The notes under the pieces: model-generated
The model's input: only the letters and a program-made list of their open reading frames with translations
What the model was told of the DNA's origin: nothing
Databases searched by the model: none
Part shown: positions 1 to 9,769 of the stretch, piece after piece
Layout: every line of letters begins with the position of its first letter
Numbering within the stretch: position 1 is the first letter of the stretch
NCBI RefSeq assembly: GCF_004339545.1
Contig: NZ_SMGD01000011.1
Coordinates: 372,001-436,000 of the forward strand
DNA: 64,000 nt
DNA from: Celerinatantimonas diazotrophica
GTDB taxonomy: Bacteria > Pseudomonadota > Gammaproteobacteria > Enterobacterales > Celerinatantimonadaceae
Direction of reading: 5' to 3'
Program-made: the position numbers and the translations under genes

Positions 1-1443
1 CTGTTTATCAATTCGTTTACGGGCTCGTTGCTGGCTCAATGTCAACTTCCGAGGCTTATCGGCGTATGGGTTTTCACCTTCTCTAAACTCAATTCGAATG
101 GGAGTCCCCGTCATCTCCAACGCTTTGCGATAATAGTTCATTAAATAACGTTTATAAGAATCGGGTAATGAATTGACCTGATTACCATGAATCACAATTC
201 GTGGCGGGTTGTATCCCCCCGCATGAGCGTAACGAAGTTTAACTCGGCGTCCGCGAACCAACGGTGGCTGGTGATCTTCACGAGCCATCTCCAAAATCCG
301 GGTTAATAACGCCGTTGAGATACGTTTTGTCGCACTGCTATACGCGCCCTCAACAGACTCATATAAATGTCCAACACCAGTCCCATGCAAAGCTGAAATA
401 AAATGGACATTGGCAAAGTCAATAAAGCCTAAACGACGATCCAGTTCACGCTTAATTTCATTTTTAACATCTGTATCCAAACCATCCCATTTATTCACAG
501 CCAGAACCAAAGCCCGGCCAGCATTGAGAATAAATCCAAGCAAACTTAAATCCTGATCAGAAATCCCCATACGGGCATCAATGACTAACAGACAGACATT
601 GGCATCTTCAATTGCTTTAAGCGTCTGGATAACGGAAAACTTCTCAACCTTATCAATAATTTTACCACGCCGACGCACCCCGGCTGTATCAATTAACACA
701 TACTCACGCGCATCCCGCTGCATAGGGATATAAACACTATCGCGAGTGGTTCCGGGCATATCATAAACAACCACGCGTTGCTCACCCAAGATACGGTTAA
801 TTAACGTCGATTTGCCTACATTGGGTCGACCAATAATTGCCAGTTTAATAGGCAAGTTCGCTAGATCTTCGGCTTGCCGGTCTGCAAGGGCTTCTTCTTC
901 AGACAGCTCTGTTGGCAACCCGGCTTCGTCTTCTTCATCTGGCAAACTGTTAAACAACGGTTTGAGTGCTTTTTCTAATAGTTGATTCACGCCACGACCA
1001 TGAGCCGCCGCAATCGCATAGACCTCACCCAATCCGAGACTATAAAAATCGCTCGATGCCACCACCGAATCAACACCATCGGTTTTATTTGCAACTAAAA
1101 AAACTGGTTTTTCAAGACGTCGCAAGTGATCTGCGATCACTTGATCGCCCACACTCACACCAACCCGAGCATCGACCATGAACATCACCACATCGGCTTC
1201 TTCTATCGCTGCCAATGACTGTTCGGCCATCACTTTGTCGATTCCTTGCTCTTGGCCTTCTATCCCACCAGTATCAATGACAATATAGTGTTGCCCATTC
1301 AGTTGTGCTTGACCATACTTGCGATCACGAGTCAGCCCAGGATAATCTGCTACCAACGCATCACGCGTGCGGGTTAAACGGTTAAATAATGTTGATTTGC
1401 CCACATTCGGGCGCCCTACCAGGGCTACTACAGGAAGCACCAT
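1..1443 (-). CDS. der: Ribosome-assembly GTPase Der (EngA), 3' end cut by window
   Basis: Der is a tandem-GTPase needed for maturation of the 50S ribosomal subunit. Translating the minus strand from the ATG at 1441-1443 gives 481 codons with no stop before the window edge. Two G domains are visible. The first has the P-loop GRPNVGKST near residue 10, with DTGG and NKTD motifs. The second repeats GRPNVGKST near residue 210, with DTAG and NKWD motifs. An acidic linker separates them and a KH-like C-terminal domain follows. The reading ends in a basic tail (RARKRIDKQ), so only a few residues should be missing compared with the roughly 490-residue family. It is the last gene of the rlmN-to-der block, in the same order as in E. 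coli. Confidence 0.97.
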   Translation of the reverse strand, partial: MVLPVVALVGRPNVGKSTLFNRLTRTRDALVADYPGLTRDRKYGQAQLNGQHYIVIDTGGIEGQEQGIDKVMAEQSLAAIEEADVVMFMVDARVGVSVGDQVIADHLRRLEKPVFLVANKTDGVDSVVASSDFYSLGLGEVYAIAAAHGRGVNQLLEKALKPLFNSLPDEEDEAGLPTELSEEEALADRQAEDLANLPIKLAIIGRPNVGKSTLINRILGEQRVVVYDMPGTTRDSVYIPMQRDAREYVLIDTAGVRRRGKIIDKVEKFSVIQTLKAIEDANVCLLVIDARMGISDQDLSLLGFILNAGRALVLAVNKWDGLDTDVKNEIKRELDRRLGFIDFANVHFISALHGTGVGHLYESVEGAYSSATKRISTALLTRILEMAREDHQPPLVRGRRVKLRYAHAGGYNPPRIVIHGNQVNSLPDSYKRYLMNYYRKALEMTGTPIRIEFREGENPYADKPRKLTLSQQRARKRIDKQ

Positions 1444-1469
1444 GAAATCTGTTTCCTAAAAATAAGCAA

Positions 1470-1499
1470 AAAGCCCACAGTCAAATGACCATGAGCTTT
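1470..1499 (-). terminator. Stem-loop terminator between bamB and der
   Basis: On the minus strand a 14-bp imperfect stem (AAAGCTCATGGTCA paired with TGACTGTGGGCTTT, some G-U pairs) is followed by a T run. It lies just downstream of the bamB stop and 27 bp before der. It may reduce read-through into der, so der transcription could be partly uncoupled here. Seen directly; function is inferred. Confidence 0.6.
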
Positions 1500-1520
1500 A
1501 TTGTAACGGATCAAATGCGA

Positions 1521-2699
1521 TTACGCGCGTTTATAAGCGATCAGTTTACCATCACGAGTCTGAATAATTATCAATTTATCAGTCACCACCGGGGCAACAT
1601 AGAGTCCATCCCCACCGATATCGACTTTTGCAACAAATTTGCCAGTATCACGGCTAATCCAGTACAAATAACCTTCAGAATCACCGACTAAGACATAATT
1701 TCCTACCACAGCTGGCGCGGTAATATTACGATAAGAAAGTTGCGTCTGCTGCCAGTTTTCACTACCACTAAAGCGATCCAAATCAACAAGATGGCTACTG
1801 CGATCACTGATTAACAATTCACTACCTGCAATAGCCATGTCCCGATACGCGGCATAGCTACGCTTCCAGCTTGTACGACCATTTTGCAAGTTCAGCGCAA
1901 CTAATGAGCCGTTATAAGAAATCGCAAATAACTCATTATCCAACAATAGCGGCTGACTATCGACATCAGCAAGCTGTTCTAATTGCGTACTGCCATTGGA
2001 TTGACCAATTCGGGTTGAAAATACTTGTTGGCCATTTTTCACCGAAAAGACCGACACGGAACCATTACTGCGGCCTAAAATCACCACGCCGTTACTAATC
2101 ACAGGCACCGCTTTACCCCGTAACGTTAACGAAGGTAGATCCAGTGTAATATTCCAAAGAATATTTCCACTTTGCGGATCGACAGCAACAAGGTGTCCAT
2201 TATTGGTAACGACTGCTAAAATTCCTTCGCCTACCGATGGCGAAGCTACCACTTCACCCGGCATTGCAGTTCGCCACTTGAGTTTGCCCGTTTTGGCATC
2301 CAAAGCAAATAGCTGAGCGTTCTCACTCCCAACAAACACCATATCGAATGCGGCTAAAATTCCACCCGATAAACGTGCTGAGCCATCAACAGTATACTGC
2401 TTATGACCTTTAAGTTCGGTGACATCGGTATCCCAAAGCTGTTTACCTTTCAGACTGAAGGCCTTCACCTCTCCGCCACGAGAAGCCGCGTAAACAGTAC
2501 TATTCGCGACGGTTGGTTGCAGCTGCGAATAGTAGTTACCAACACCATCACCAATACTGGCAGACCAAACTTGTTGTGGCTCAAATTTGTTCACAACTTC
2601 AGGAGTAGGAGCCGGCTTATGCACGGGTTTGTCGCTACTACAAGCCACAACTAACATGAGCAGTCCACTGGCAAATAATAGTCGGAAGACTTTGACCAT
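1521..2699 (-). CDS. bamB: Outer membrane assembly lipoprotein BamB
   Basis: BamB is a lipoprotein subunit of the BAM complex that inserts beta-barrel proteins into the outer membrane; it binds BamA from the periplasm. The 392-residue protein starts with a lipoprotein signal peptide ending in the lipobox LVVAC (lipidated Cys20). The rest consists of repeated PQQ-type beta-propeller blades, with recurring patterns such as ALDAKTGKLKW, AVDPQSGNILW and ALNLQNGRTSW. Length equals the E. coli protein (392). It lies 4 bp downstream of yfgM, as in E. coli. Confidence 0.97.
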   Translation of the reverse strand: MVKVFRLLFASGLLMLVVACSSDKPVHKPAPTPEVVNKFEPQQVWSASIGDGVGNYYSQLQPTVANSTVYAASRGGEVKAFSLKGKQLWDTDVTELKGHKQYTVDGSARLSGGILAAFDMVFVGSENAQLFALDAKTGKLKWRTAMPGEVVASPSVGEGILAVVTNNGHLVAVDPQSGNILWNITLDLPSLTLRGKAVPVISNGVVILGRSNGSVSVFSVKNGQQVFSTRIGQSNGSTQLEQLADVDSQPLLLDNELFAISYNGSLVALNLQNGRTSWKRSYAAYRDMAIAGSELLISDRSSHLVDLDRFSGSENWQQTQLSYRNITAPAVVGNYVLVGDSEGYLYWISRDTGKFVAKVDIGGDGLYVAPVVTDKLIIIQTRDGKLIAYKRA

Positions 2700-2703
2700 A
2701 AAT

Positions 2704-3315
2704 CTATTCTCCGGCTAAATTATCGAGTTTTAACTGGAGGCTTGGATCGCTTCCATCACCGTCAGCAATTGCCTGTTGGTATGCATCGCGTGCTTCTCCA
2801 ATATTCCCCTTGGCAACATACACATCCCCTTTCAAAGCTTCAACTGAACCTTTATAGGGTTTTCCGGTGATCCCATTCAGCGTTGCCAATGCAGCTTGGT
2901 CTTTTTTGAGAGCCAACTGCACCCGAGCTAGCCGCAACATAGCCAAAGAACGAAGTGGCTCATCAGCTTTTTGCGCAACCACACTCAACGCATCTGCAGC
3001 CTGCTGATATTTATTGTTATTCACAAACAATTTTGCCAAAACCATCCGCGCCATGTATGGATAACTTTTCGCATTAGGATATTTATCAATAAATGACTGC
3101 AACTGTACAACTTTGTCATCTGAGCTAGACTTCATGATTGCTTCAAATGCAGTTGATGCTTGGAGCGCTGTATTATTTTGATGATCTTGATATAAAAACC
3201 ACCCCACCGAGGCAGCAATAACAATTATGATGACAGCAACTAAGGCAATCCAATAACGCTGCAGGAAACCAATAATCGCCTGCTCTTGTTGTTCTTCAGT
3301 GGAATATATCTCCAC
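2704..3315 (-). CDS. yfgM: YfgM/ancillary SecYEG translocon subunit
   Basis: YfgM is a single-pass inner membrane protein with periplasmic TPR-like repeats. In E. coli it associates with SecYEG and PpiD and helps hand over exported proteins to chaperones. The 203-residue protein has a short cytoplasmic N-terminus, one membrane helix at about residues 22-42 (YWIALVAVIIIVIAASVGW) and a helical C-terminal part built of TPR-like repeats. The start codon is GTG, preceded by the purine-rich GAGGGGGA. It sits between hisS and bamB, as is usual. Confidence 0.93.
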   Translation of the reverse strand: MEIYSTEEQQEQAIIGFLQRYWIALVAVIIIVIAASVGWFLYQDHQNNTALQASTAFEAIMKSSSDDKVVQLQSFIDKYPNAKSYPYMARMVLAKLFVNNNKYQQAADALSVVAQKADEPLRSLAMLRLARVQLALKKDQAALATLNGITGKPYKGSVEALKGDVYVAKGNIGEARDAYQQAIADGDGSDPSLQLKLDNLAGE

Positions 3316-3393
3316 ACATCCCCCTCAAATAGAAATCAGTTTGTTTTTAACAAACACTCGCTACGTGCTTAAGCGTTTTAGCAAGCGGTCATA

Positions 3394-4671
3394 TTAAACA
3401 AAATATTCGCTCAGGTAATCAATTAACTGCTCTTGACTGATGGTAACTTGGTCGGTTCCGGTACGCAGGTACTTAATTGTCACCTGCTCATTGTTGATTT
3501 CGTCTTCACCAACAATCAATGCAACCTGTGCTCCAGACTTATCAGCACGTTTAAATTGTTTTTTGAAATTACCGCCACCACGGTGATTCATCACTCGCAA
3601 ACGTGGCAACTGATCGCGAACCTGTTCAGCCAATTGATTCGTGACAACCGCTGCCTGTTTACCACTGCCAAGCACGTAGATATCAGCAACTGCATCACTT
3701 TGATGCAAACGCCCTAATGCATCGAGCAACAGAACCATGCGCTCCATTCCCATGGCAAAACCAACCGCAGGAGTAGGCCGCCCTCCTAGTTGTTCGACCA
3801 AGCCATCATAGCGTCCGCCAGCACAAACAGTTCCTTGGGAGCCAAGATCTTTGGTGACCCATTCAAACACAGTGCGGTTATAATAATCTAAACCACGAAC
3901 CAGTTTATGGTTAATTTCATATTTGATTCCAGCACCGTCTAAGAGCTGACACAACCCATCTAAGTGGTTGCGACTTTCATCGTCTAAGTAATCGATTAAC
4001 TTCGGTGCATTTTCAAGAGCTGCCTGCACATTCGCATCTTTACTATCAAGCACGCGCAACGGATTGCTCTCTAGACGACGTTTTGAGTCCTCATCAAGCT
4101 GATCTTCGTGAGCTTTGAGATGCTCGACTAACTTTTCGCGATAAAGAGCCCGTGCTTCATTAGAGCCTAACGAGTTAAGCTCAAGTTTAACTTTGTCAGC
4201 AATCCCAAAGGCTTTCCATAACCGGGCGGTTAAGATAATGACTTCAGCATCGATATCCGGCCCATTCAAGCCAAAGACTTCACAACCAAATTGGTGAAAC
4301 TGCCGATACCGACCTTTTTGTGGACGTTCATAACGAAACATCGGCCCCATGTACCACAGTCGCTGTTCCTGATTATAAATAAGCCCATGCTGATTCCCGG
4401 CTCTGACGCATGATGCAGTCCCTTCAGGACGCAGAGTTAAGCTGTCTCCATCGCGATCATCAAAGGTATACATCTCTTTTTCAACAATATCGGTCACTTC
4501 ACCAATAGAGCGTTTAAACAAAGCTGTACTTTCAATGATAGGAGTACGAATTTCGCTATATCCGTATGCGGCGACGACTTTACGAATTAAGTTTTCAACC
4601 TGCTGCCATTTAGTCGTTTCTTCAGGCAGAAAGTCGTTCATCCCTCGGATCTTCTGAATCTGTTTGGCCAC
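3394..4671 (-). CDS. hisS: Histidyl-tRNA synthetase
   Basis: Charges tRNA-His with histidine in the cytoplasm. It is a class II synthetase of 425 residues, against 424 in E. coli. The N-terminus IRGMNDFLP is typical, motif 2 lies around [17 protein letters not shown], the histidine-specific block [15 protein letters not shown] is present, and motif 3 is around [15 protein letters not shown]. An anticodon-binding domain forms the last 100 residues. The start is GTG, 8 bp after an AGAG element. It lies between ispG (142-bp gap) and yfgM (78-bp gap) in the conserved block. Confidence 0.98.
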   Translation of the reverse strand: MAKQIQKIRGMNDFLPEETTKWQQVENLIRKVVAAYGYSEIRTPIIESTALFKRSIGEVTDIVEKEMYTFDDRDGDSLTLRPEGTASCVRAGNQHGLIYNQEQRLWYMGPMFRYERPQKGRYRQFHQFGCEVFGLNGPDIDAEVIILTARLWKAFGIADKVKLELNSLGSNEARALYREKLVEHLKAHEDQLDEDSKRRLESNPLRVLDSKDANVQAALENAPKLIDYLDDESRNHLDGLCQLLDGAGIKYEINHKLVRGLDYYNRTVFEWVTKDLGSQGTVCAGGRYDGLVEQLGGRPTPAVGFAMGMERMVLLLDALGRLHQSDAVADIYVLGSGKQAAVVTNQLAEQVRDQLPRLRVMNHRGGGNFKKQFKRADKSGAQVALIVGEDEINNEQVTIKYLRTGTDQVTISQEQLIDYLSEYFV

Positions 4672-4813
4672 GTTATTCTCTATTTTTGTTAAATTTTAAT
4701 CTTCTTAATGCTTGGATTATAAGGGCTTACTCTCATCAGGTAAATTATTATGGGCAGGCTTGTCTGTGCTCACACAATGACTTCCCTAAACGAAATATCT
4801 AACCCAATAAAAA

Positions 4814-5914
4814 TTAATCAATATTTTTGACATCAAGCATTGCGACTCGAGCACGGATCTTAGCTTCTAATTCATCGACTAGTTTATCATTATCAAAGCG
4901 TTCTTTTTGCCGAGTTCCACCAATATAAAAAGCACTTTTACGGGCGCTACCAGCAATTCCCATATCCGAAACCAACGCTTCTCCCGGTCCATTGACAACA
5001 CACCCGATAATCGAGACATCCATTGGCGTTGCAATATCTTCTAGGCGTTGTTCAAGCTGATTGACGGTTCCAATCACATCAAACTCCTGGCGGGCACAGC
5101 TCGGGCAGGCAATAAAATTAATACCACGACTGCGGATACGCAGCGATTTTAAGATATCAAACCCAACTTTGACTTCTTCCACCGGATCAGCCGCCAGTGA
5201 AACTCGTAATGTGTCACCGATACCTTCACTGAGTAAAATTCCCAAACCAATGGCTGATTTAACTGAACCGGAGCGTTGTCCACCAGCTTCGGTAATCCCT
5301 AAATGTAACGGTTGTTCAATCTGATTAGCCAGTAAACGATAAGCCCCAACTGCCAAAAATACGTCTGAAGCTTTAACACTCACTTTATATTGATCGAAAT
5401 TCAATCGATCGAGAATATCCACATGGCGCATCGCCGATTCAACCAACGCCTCTGCGGTAGGTTCACCATATTTTTCCTGGATATCCTTTTCCAATGAACC
5501 GCCATTCACACCGATACGAATCGGTATATTATGGTCGCGAGCCGAATCAACCACGCTACGAATCCGACCTTCATGACCGATATTCCCCGGATTAATACGC
5601 AAACAATCTACGCCATAATCGGCAACTTTAAGCGCAATACGATAATCAAAATGGATGTCTGCTACTAAGGGAATGTTGACGCGCTGTCGAATCAATTTAA
5701 ATGCTTCGGCAGCATCCATTGTTGGGACTGAAACCCGAACAATATCTGCTCCCGCTTGTTCAATGCGGTGGATTTGTGCAACGGTCGCATCGACATCAGT
5801 CGTACGAGTATTTGTCATAGACTGCACCGCAATCGGCGCGTCACCACCTACAGCAACAGATCCAACGTGGATCTGCTTAGATACACGCCGTTTAATCGGC
5901 TTAGCACCACTCAT
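4814..5914 (-). CDS. ispG: 4-hydroxy-3-methylbut-2-enyl diphosphate synthase IspG (GcpE)
   Basis: IspG is the penultimate enzyme of the MEP isoprenoid pathway. It reduces methylerythritol cyclodiphosphate to HMBPP with a [4Fe-4S] cluster. The 366-residue protein has an N-terminal TIM-barrel ([35 protein letters not shown]). The C-terminal cluster domain shows the CPSCAR motif and, about 35 residues later, a third cysteine in [10 protein letters not shown]. These are the three cluster ligands. AGAGGTTG precedes the ATG. It starts 12 bp after the rodZ stop, so the two are almost certainly cotranscribed. Confidence 0.98.
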   Translation of the reverse strand: MSGAKPIKRRVSKQIHVGSVAVGGDAPIAVQSMTNTRTTDVDATVAQIHRIEQAGADIVRVSVPTMDAAEAFKLIRQRVNIPLVADIHFDYRIALKVADYGVDCLRINPGNIGHEGRIRSVVDSARDHNIPIRIGVNGGSLEKDIQEKYGEPTAEALVESAMRHVDILDRLNFDQYKVSVKASDVFLAVGAYRLLANQIEQPLHLGITEAGGQRSGSVKSAIGLGILLSEGIGDTLRVSLAADPVEEVKVGFDILKSLRIRSRGINFIACPSCARQEFDVIGTVNQLEQRLEDIATPMDVSIIGCVVNGPGEALVSDMGIAGSARKSAFYIGGTRQKERFDNDKLVDELEAKIRARVAMLDVKNID

Positions 5915-5926
5915 ATCAACCTCTAA

Positions 5927-7003
5927 TTAATTTGGAACACTTATATGGGCAGCTTTACCATTGGCACTGTTGTTATTAAATGCTAACTCTTTTCCACCAT
6001 ACTTAATTGAAACACCATCTGGAACGCCCAAAATAAGTTTATAAGGCGGTTGCCCATTTAATTGCAACACCTGACCAGGCTGTTTCACTCCAACCGCTAA
6101 GCGATTACCTGCGGCATCTTTCACTTGGATCCAACAAGCCTTACTAAACTTTAATTCCAATTGATGCGCAGGCGTAGCTAAGCCCTGAACAGCATTAGGC
6201 TTATTAGCGGCAACCTGCTCAGCATTGCTATCACCAGCGGCACTTTCAGATTCAGATGTCTGAGAATTGCTCGAAGTAATCACGGAACTGGTTAATGCTG
6301 TTTCAGCAGAAGGATCACGATCAGTGGTTGGCGTTTCATCACTGCCGGGTTTATCAAGCTCTGCAGCAACTTTTTCCGCTTTGGCTGCGGCATTAGCAGG
6401 TGGACTCGGCATCGCAGCCGTTGGCAACTGCTCATTTTTGGCTTGCTGTGTATCAGCACTGTTTGTACCATTGGTATTCGATGACTGACTGCTATCATCG
6501 TCTGGCAAAATGCTACTGATATTTAATGAACCTGACTTACTCAATGAAGATGGCCAGATATCTTTAAGTGAATGATTTTGCCACCACCAAGCTCCTAATG
6601 AAGCCAGCACCACGAGAATAATTAAAATAGTGAGCCATTTTAATTTGCCATCACGGCGCCGCTCTTCAAGAAGAGGTTGCGCAAGATTATCAAGTTTGAT
6701 GGGCTTCACTGCATCTTGATGATGATAAGTCGTATCTAGCACTTCATTTTCGGGAACATTGAGCAACTTGGCGTAACTGCGAATATATCCTTTGCGATAA
6801 GTGAGCGATAAACTTGCCTGTGCATTGTCGCTTTCAATATCTACAATAACTTGCCTGCGCAAATTTAAGCGCGTTGCGACTTCTTGAATCGACAGGCCTG
6901 CAGCTTCTCGAGCTGCCTGTAATTTTTGTCCAGCAGAAGGCTGATTGGATTCTTCTTGCGAAGAAAAACCTTCATCATGGCTATTTGTTGGTTCAGTAGT
7001 CAT
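5927..7003 (-). CDS. rodZ: Cytoskeletal shape protein RodZ
   Basis: RodZ links the MreB cytoskeleton to the cell-wall elongation machinery. The 358-residue protein has an N-terminal helix-turn-helix domain (about 25-95, QKLQAAREAAGLSIQEVA). A basic juxtamembrane stretch leads into one membrane helix (about 119-140, WLTILIILVVLASLGAWWW). A long Ser/Thr/Asn/Ala-rich periplasmic linker (about 150-275) follows, then a C-terminal beta domain of the DUF4115 type (LELKFSKACWIQVKDAAGNR). Its start overlaps the end of pilF by 11 bp, which suggests translational coupling. The linker is low complexity and probably varies between relatives. Confidence 0.95.
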   Translation of the reverse strand: MTTEPTNSHDEGFSSQEESNQPSAGQKLQAAREAAGLSIQEVATRLNLRRQVIVDIESDNAQASLSLTYRKGYIRSYAKLLNVPENEVLDTTYHHQDAVKPIKLDNLAQPLLEERRRDGKLKWLTILIILVVLASLGAWWWQNHSLKDIWPSSLSKSGSLNISSILPDDDSSQSSNTNGTNSADTQQAKNEQLPTAAMPSPPANAAAKAEKVAAELDKPGSDETPTTDRDPSAETALTSSVITSSNSQTSESESAAGDSNAEQVAANKPNAVQGLATPAHQLELKFSKACWIQVKDAAGNRLAVGVKQPGQVLQLNGQPPYKLILGVPDGVSIKYGGKELAFNNNSANGKAAHISVPN

Positions 7004-7772
7004 TGGCTAAGTATTTTTTAGTTTGAGGTGCATCAGGAAACTGTGTAATTAACTCTTTTCCCCAAAGGACCTGCTGCGTTAAGTTACCCTCACCGCGTGA
7101 AACTTTAATCCACGCTAACAGACTCTGCGGTGAAGCCGATGCAATCTTGCTATAACGTTTTAAGTATGATCGAGCATCTGCATACTGATGCTGTTTAATC
7201 AACACATTCGCTAAACCCAACAACGATTGCGGTCGTTCGGCATTATAGGCAAGTGCCGCTATAAAATAAGATTTTGCCTTATCATACTCGCCTGCACGAT
7301 AGGCACACAAGCCGGCATTTTCATTCGTACTATCAATTGCTGTATAACCGGAGCTATCAAGCGCTTTTTCGAATAGTTTTTGGGCCTGCTGATACTGGCC
7401 CTGATGACAACGAATCACGCCTAAATTATTCAGAGCATCCCCATTGTTAGGATCTTTTTTTAGCGCCTTCTGATAAGCTGTGATAGCTTTACTAACCTGA
7501 CCAACCTGTGAGTAAAAATACCCCCAGGTTAGATCCACATCAATCAAATTCGGATCATCTTGTTGGGCAAGCGTAATATTATGCTTAGCCAAATCGCTAT
7601 TGCCCGCATGCAAATAATTAATCGCCAAAGCCAGACGTGAACGAGCAGCCTGCTGTTTGCTTTTATGCTGGTTCTGATTTTGATCAATCGGCACACCATC
7701 AACCAGTGTCTGAGTCACACAGCCACTTAATAGCCAAGGAAGGAAGACCATTAATACCAGCTTTTTACGCAT
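6993..7772 (-). CDS. pilF: Type IV pilus biogenesis lipoprotein PilF (PilW)
   Basis: PilF is the pilotin that carries the PilQ secretin to the outer membrane for type IV pili. The start is placed at the ATG at 7770-7772, preceded by AGGGA. A reading frame 22 codons longer would hide the signal peptide. From this start the 259-residue protein begins MRKKLVLMVFLPWLLSGC, a lipoprotein signal with Cys18. The rest is at least five TPR repeats (AITAYQKALKKDPNNGDALNNLG, QKLFEKALDS, AKSYFIAALAY). It lies between rlmN and rodZ, the usual place. No other pilus genes are in the window. Confidence 0.92.
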   Translation of the reverse strand: MRKKLVLMVFLPWLLSGCVTQTLVDGVPIDQNQNQHKSKQQAARSRLALAINYLHAGNSDLAKHNITLAQQDDPNLIDVDLTWGYFYSQVGQVSKAITAYQKALKKDPNNGDALNNLGVIRCHQGQYQQAQKLFEKALDSSGYTAIDSTNENAGLCAYRAGEYDKAKSYFIAALAYNAERPQSLLGLANVLIKQHQYADARSYLKRYSKIASASPQSLLAWIKVSRGEGNLTQQVLWGKELITQFPDAPQTKKYLANDY

Positions 7773-7797
7773 AAATACAAGTCCCTTCAGATAAATA

Positions 7798-8919
7798 CTA
7801 TTGCTGAATAGAAACGGCAATCGGTTTGCCTTGCTCACGACGTTTTAAAGTTCGTTTCGTTCTATCGATAACATCCCCCGCCAGCTGGCCACATGCGGCA
7901 TCGATATCATCACCGCGCGTTCTGCGCACAACGACGGTAATGCCATAGGATGTCAACACCTTACTAAACCGATCAATTCGGCTATTCGAAGGTTTATCAT
8001 ACGGAGATTCAGGATATGGATTAAATGGGATCAGGTTAATCTTACAAGGCGTATCTTTAAGTAATGCGGCTAATTCATGAGCATGATCCATTTCATCATT
8101 CACTTTATTTAGCAATATATACTCAACTGTGACTTTGCCCTGATTCGCGTTTGATTTGCTAATGTAGCGCTTCACGGCACTAAGAAACTCGCTAATATTA
8201 TATTTGTCGTTAATTGGCATAATTTCACTACGCAATTTGTCATTTGGTGCATGCAGTGAAATGGCCAAAGCCACATCAATTCGATCGCCGAGCATATCAA
8301 GCGCCGGCACTACGCCAGAAGTACTGATGGTCACGCGTCGTTTACTGAGGCCAAACGCCAGATCGTCCATCATCAATTCCATGGCAGGTACGACATTATT
8401 TAAATTAAGTAGTGGTTCGCCCATTCCCATCATCACAACATTGGTAATCGGCCGCTTACCAGTTTGTTTGCTAAAACCGATGACCTCAGCTGCTCGCCAA
8501 ACCTGACCAATAATATCACTGACACTTAAATTACGGTTAAAACCCTGCTGCGCGGTCGAGCAGAATTTACAATCCAATGCACACCCAACCTGAGATGAAA
8601 CACAAAGTGTCGCCCGATCATGATCTGGAATATAAACCGTTTCGATCTCTTGACCATGAACTAACATCGCCCACTTGATCGTCCCATCGGATGAGCGCTG
8701 TTCTTTAGAAATTTCAGGAGCCCTAATTTCAGCACACTCAGTTAACTTCGCTCGCAAAAGCTTATTGACATTCGTCATCTGTTCGAAATCGCTAACGCCA
8801 AAATGGTATATCCATTTCATCACTTGATCAGCTCGAAACGGTTTTTCCCCCATATCGGCGAAAAAATCCCGCATTGCTTGGCGATTGAGGTTCAGCAGAT
8901 TCGTTTTTTGCTCACTCAT
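7798..8919 (-). CDS. rlmN: Dual-specificity RNA methyltransferase RlmN
   Basis: RlmN is a radical-SAM enzyme that methylates C2 of A2503 in 23S rRNA and A37 of some tRNAs, supporting translational fidelity. The 373-residue protein has the CxxxCxxC radical-SAM motif (CALDCKFC, about residues 112-119) and the GMGEPLLN block. The C-terminal [14 protein letters not shown] contains the methyl-carrying cysteine. An N-terminal accessory domain covers the first 90 residues. AAAGGA precedes the ATG. It is the first gene of the minus-strand run down to der, so its 168-bp upstream region should carry the main promoter. Confidence 0.97.
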   Translation of the reverse strand: MSEQKTNLLNLNRQAMRDFFADMGEKPFRADQVMKWIYHFGVSDFEQMTNVNKLLRAKLTECAEIRAPEISKEQRSSDGTIKWAMLVHGQEIETVYIPDHDRATLCVSSQVGCALDCKFCSTAQQGFNRNLSVSDIIGQVWRAAEVIGFSKQTGKRPITNVVMMGMGEPLLNLNNVVPAMELMMDDLAFGLSKRRVTISTSGVVPALDMLGDRIDVALAISLHAPNDKLRSEIMPINDKYNISEFLSAVKRYISKSNANQGKVTVEYILLNKVNDEMDHAHELAALLKDTPCKINLIPFNPYPESPYDKPSNSRIDRFSKVLTSYGITVVVRRTRGDDIDAACGQLAGDVIDRTKRTLKRREQGKPIAVSIQQ

Positions 8920-9087
8920 GAACGTTGCGATCCTTTAAAATAAAAAGCGCCGGATTGTACAAATTTTAGCGCGACTTGACCAGTACCGGAAAAAACCAAT
9001 GCAATATCGACTTTCCCGAGTAGTTACCGTGATCGTGACTTGATAACTTATTTTAACAAATTCAGAGCCACTTAAGGAAACGCTATC

Positions 9088-9657
9088 TTGCAAAAGTCAG
9101 CCATTGCTTGCTTTACCCTATTGTTGAGCTATTTGGTTAGTTTTTCGGCAATTGGGGCAACACATGCGCAATTTAACTTCGCAGGGAAACAACTCCCCCA
9201 AGCCAACACGGTTAAAGGCGCCAGATTATCCATCTTGTATGGGAATACCCACAATGTCAGTGGAATCGATGTCCCTTTATTATCTCTCTCAGAAATAGAC
9301 AATTTTTATGGCGTTCAGTTCTCGCCGTTTCTAGGGATCGGACATATTCGCCAACATTTTCGAGGAGTCGCATTTAACTTAGTCAACTGGCATGAAGGCG
9401 ATGACCAGGGGGCTAACATTGGCCTATTAAACGTCACTCACTCCTTAAAAGGGGCTAATTTTGGAGTTGTTAATATCAGTACCCAACAATCGACTGTTGA
9501 TTTAGGGCTCGTTAACTACTCGGCTAAAACTTATTTTCAACTGGGCCTTGTGAATGCCACTCAAAACTTACAGGGGTTACAAATAGGTCTCGTGAACTAT
9601 GCCGCCAATGGCGCACTTCCCGTCCTGCCGATTATCAATTTTAATAAGAATTTTTAA
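9088..9657 (+). CDS. VC2662-family exported repeat protein
   Basis: The reading frame starts at TTG, with TAAGGA 9 bp upstream. It encodes 189 residues beginning with a Sec signal peptide (about 1-23, cleavage near IGA-THA). The mature part repeats a short module of about 20 residues ending in GL(L/V)N or GVVN (GANIGLLN, GANFGVVN, VDLGLVN, FQLGLVN, LQIGLVN). The end is NFNKNF. This resembles the VC2662 family of Vibrio and relatives and LA_2272-type surface repeats; I recognise the family by pattern. Function is unknown. The repeated Gly-hydrophobic-Asn beta modules suggest an envelope or secreted beta-rich protein. It diverges from rlmN and converges on gltX. Confidence 0.75.
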   Translation: MQKSAIACFTLLLSYLVSFSAIGATHAQFNFAGKQLPQANTVKGARLSILYGNTHNVSGIDVPLLSLSEIDNFYGVQFSPFLGIGHIRQHFRGVAFNLVNWHEGDDQGANIGLLNVTHSLKGANFGVVNISTQQSTVDLGLVNYSAKTYFQLGLVNATQNLQGLQIGLVNYAANGALPVLPIINFNKNF

Positions 9658-9722
9658 AAAATCCCCATCACGCGCTGTTAAACTCCATGCGTTAGTCTTA
9701 GTCAAATAGCGCAGATACAAAA

Positions 9723-9747
9723 ATGGGAGCCAATAAATGGCTCCCAT
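9723..9747. terminator. Bidirectional terminator between VC2662-family gene and gltX
   Basis: A perfect 9-bp stem (ATGGGAGCC / GGCTCCCAT) with a 7-nt loop lies between two convergent genes. An A-rich flank on the left and TTAAA on the right let it work in both directions, better on the minus strand for gltX. Confidence 0.75.
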
Positions 9748-9769
9748 TAAATTCACCTATTGGGGCTGA

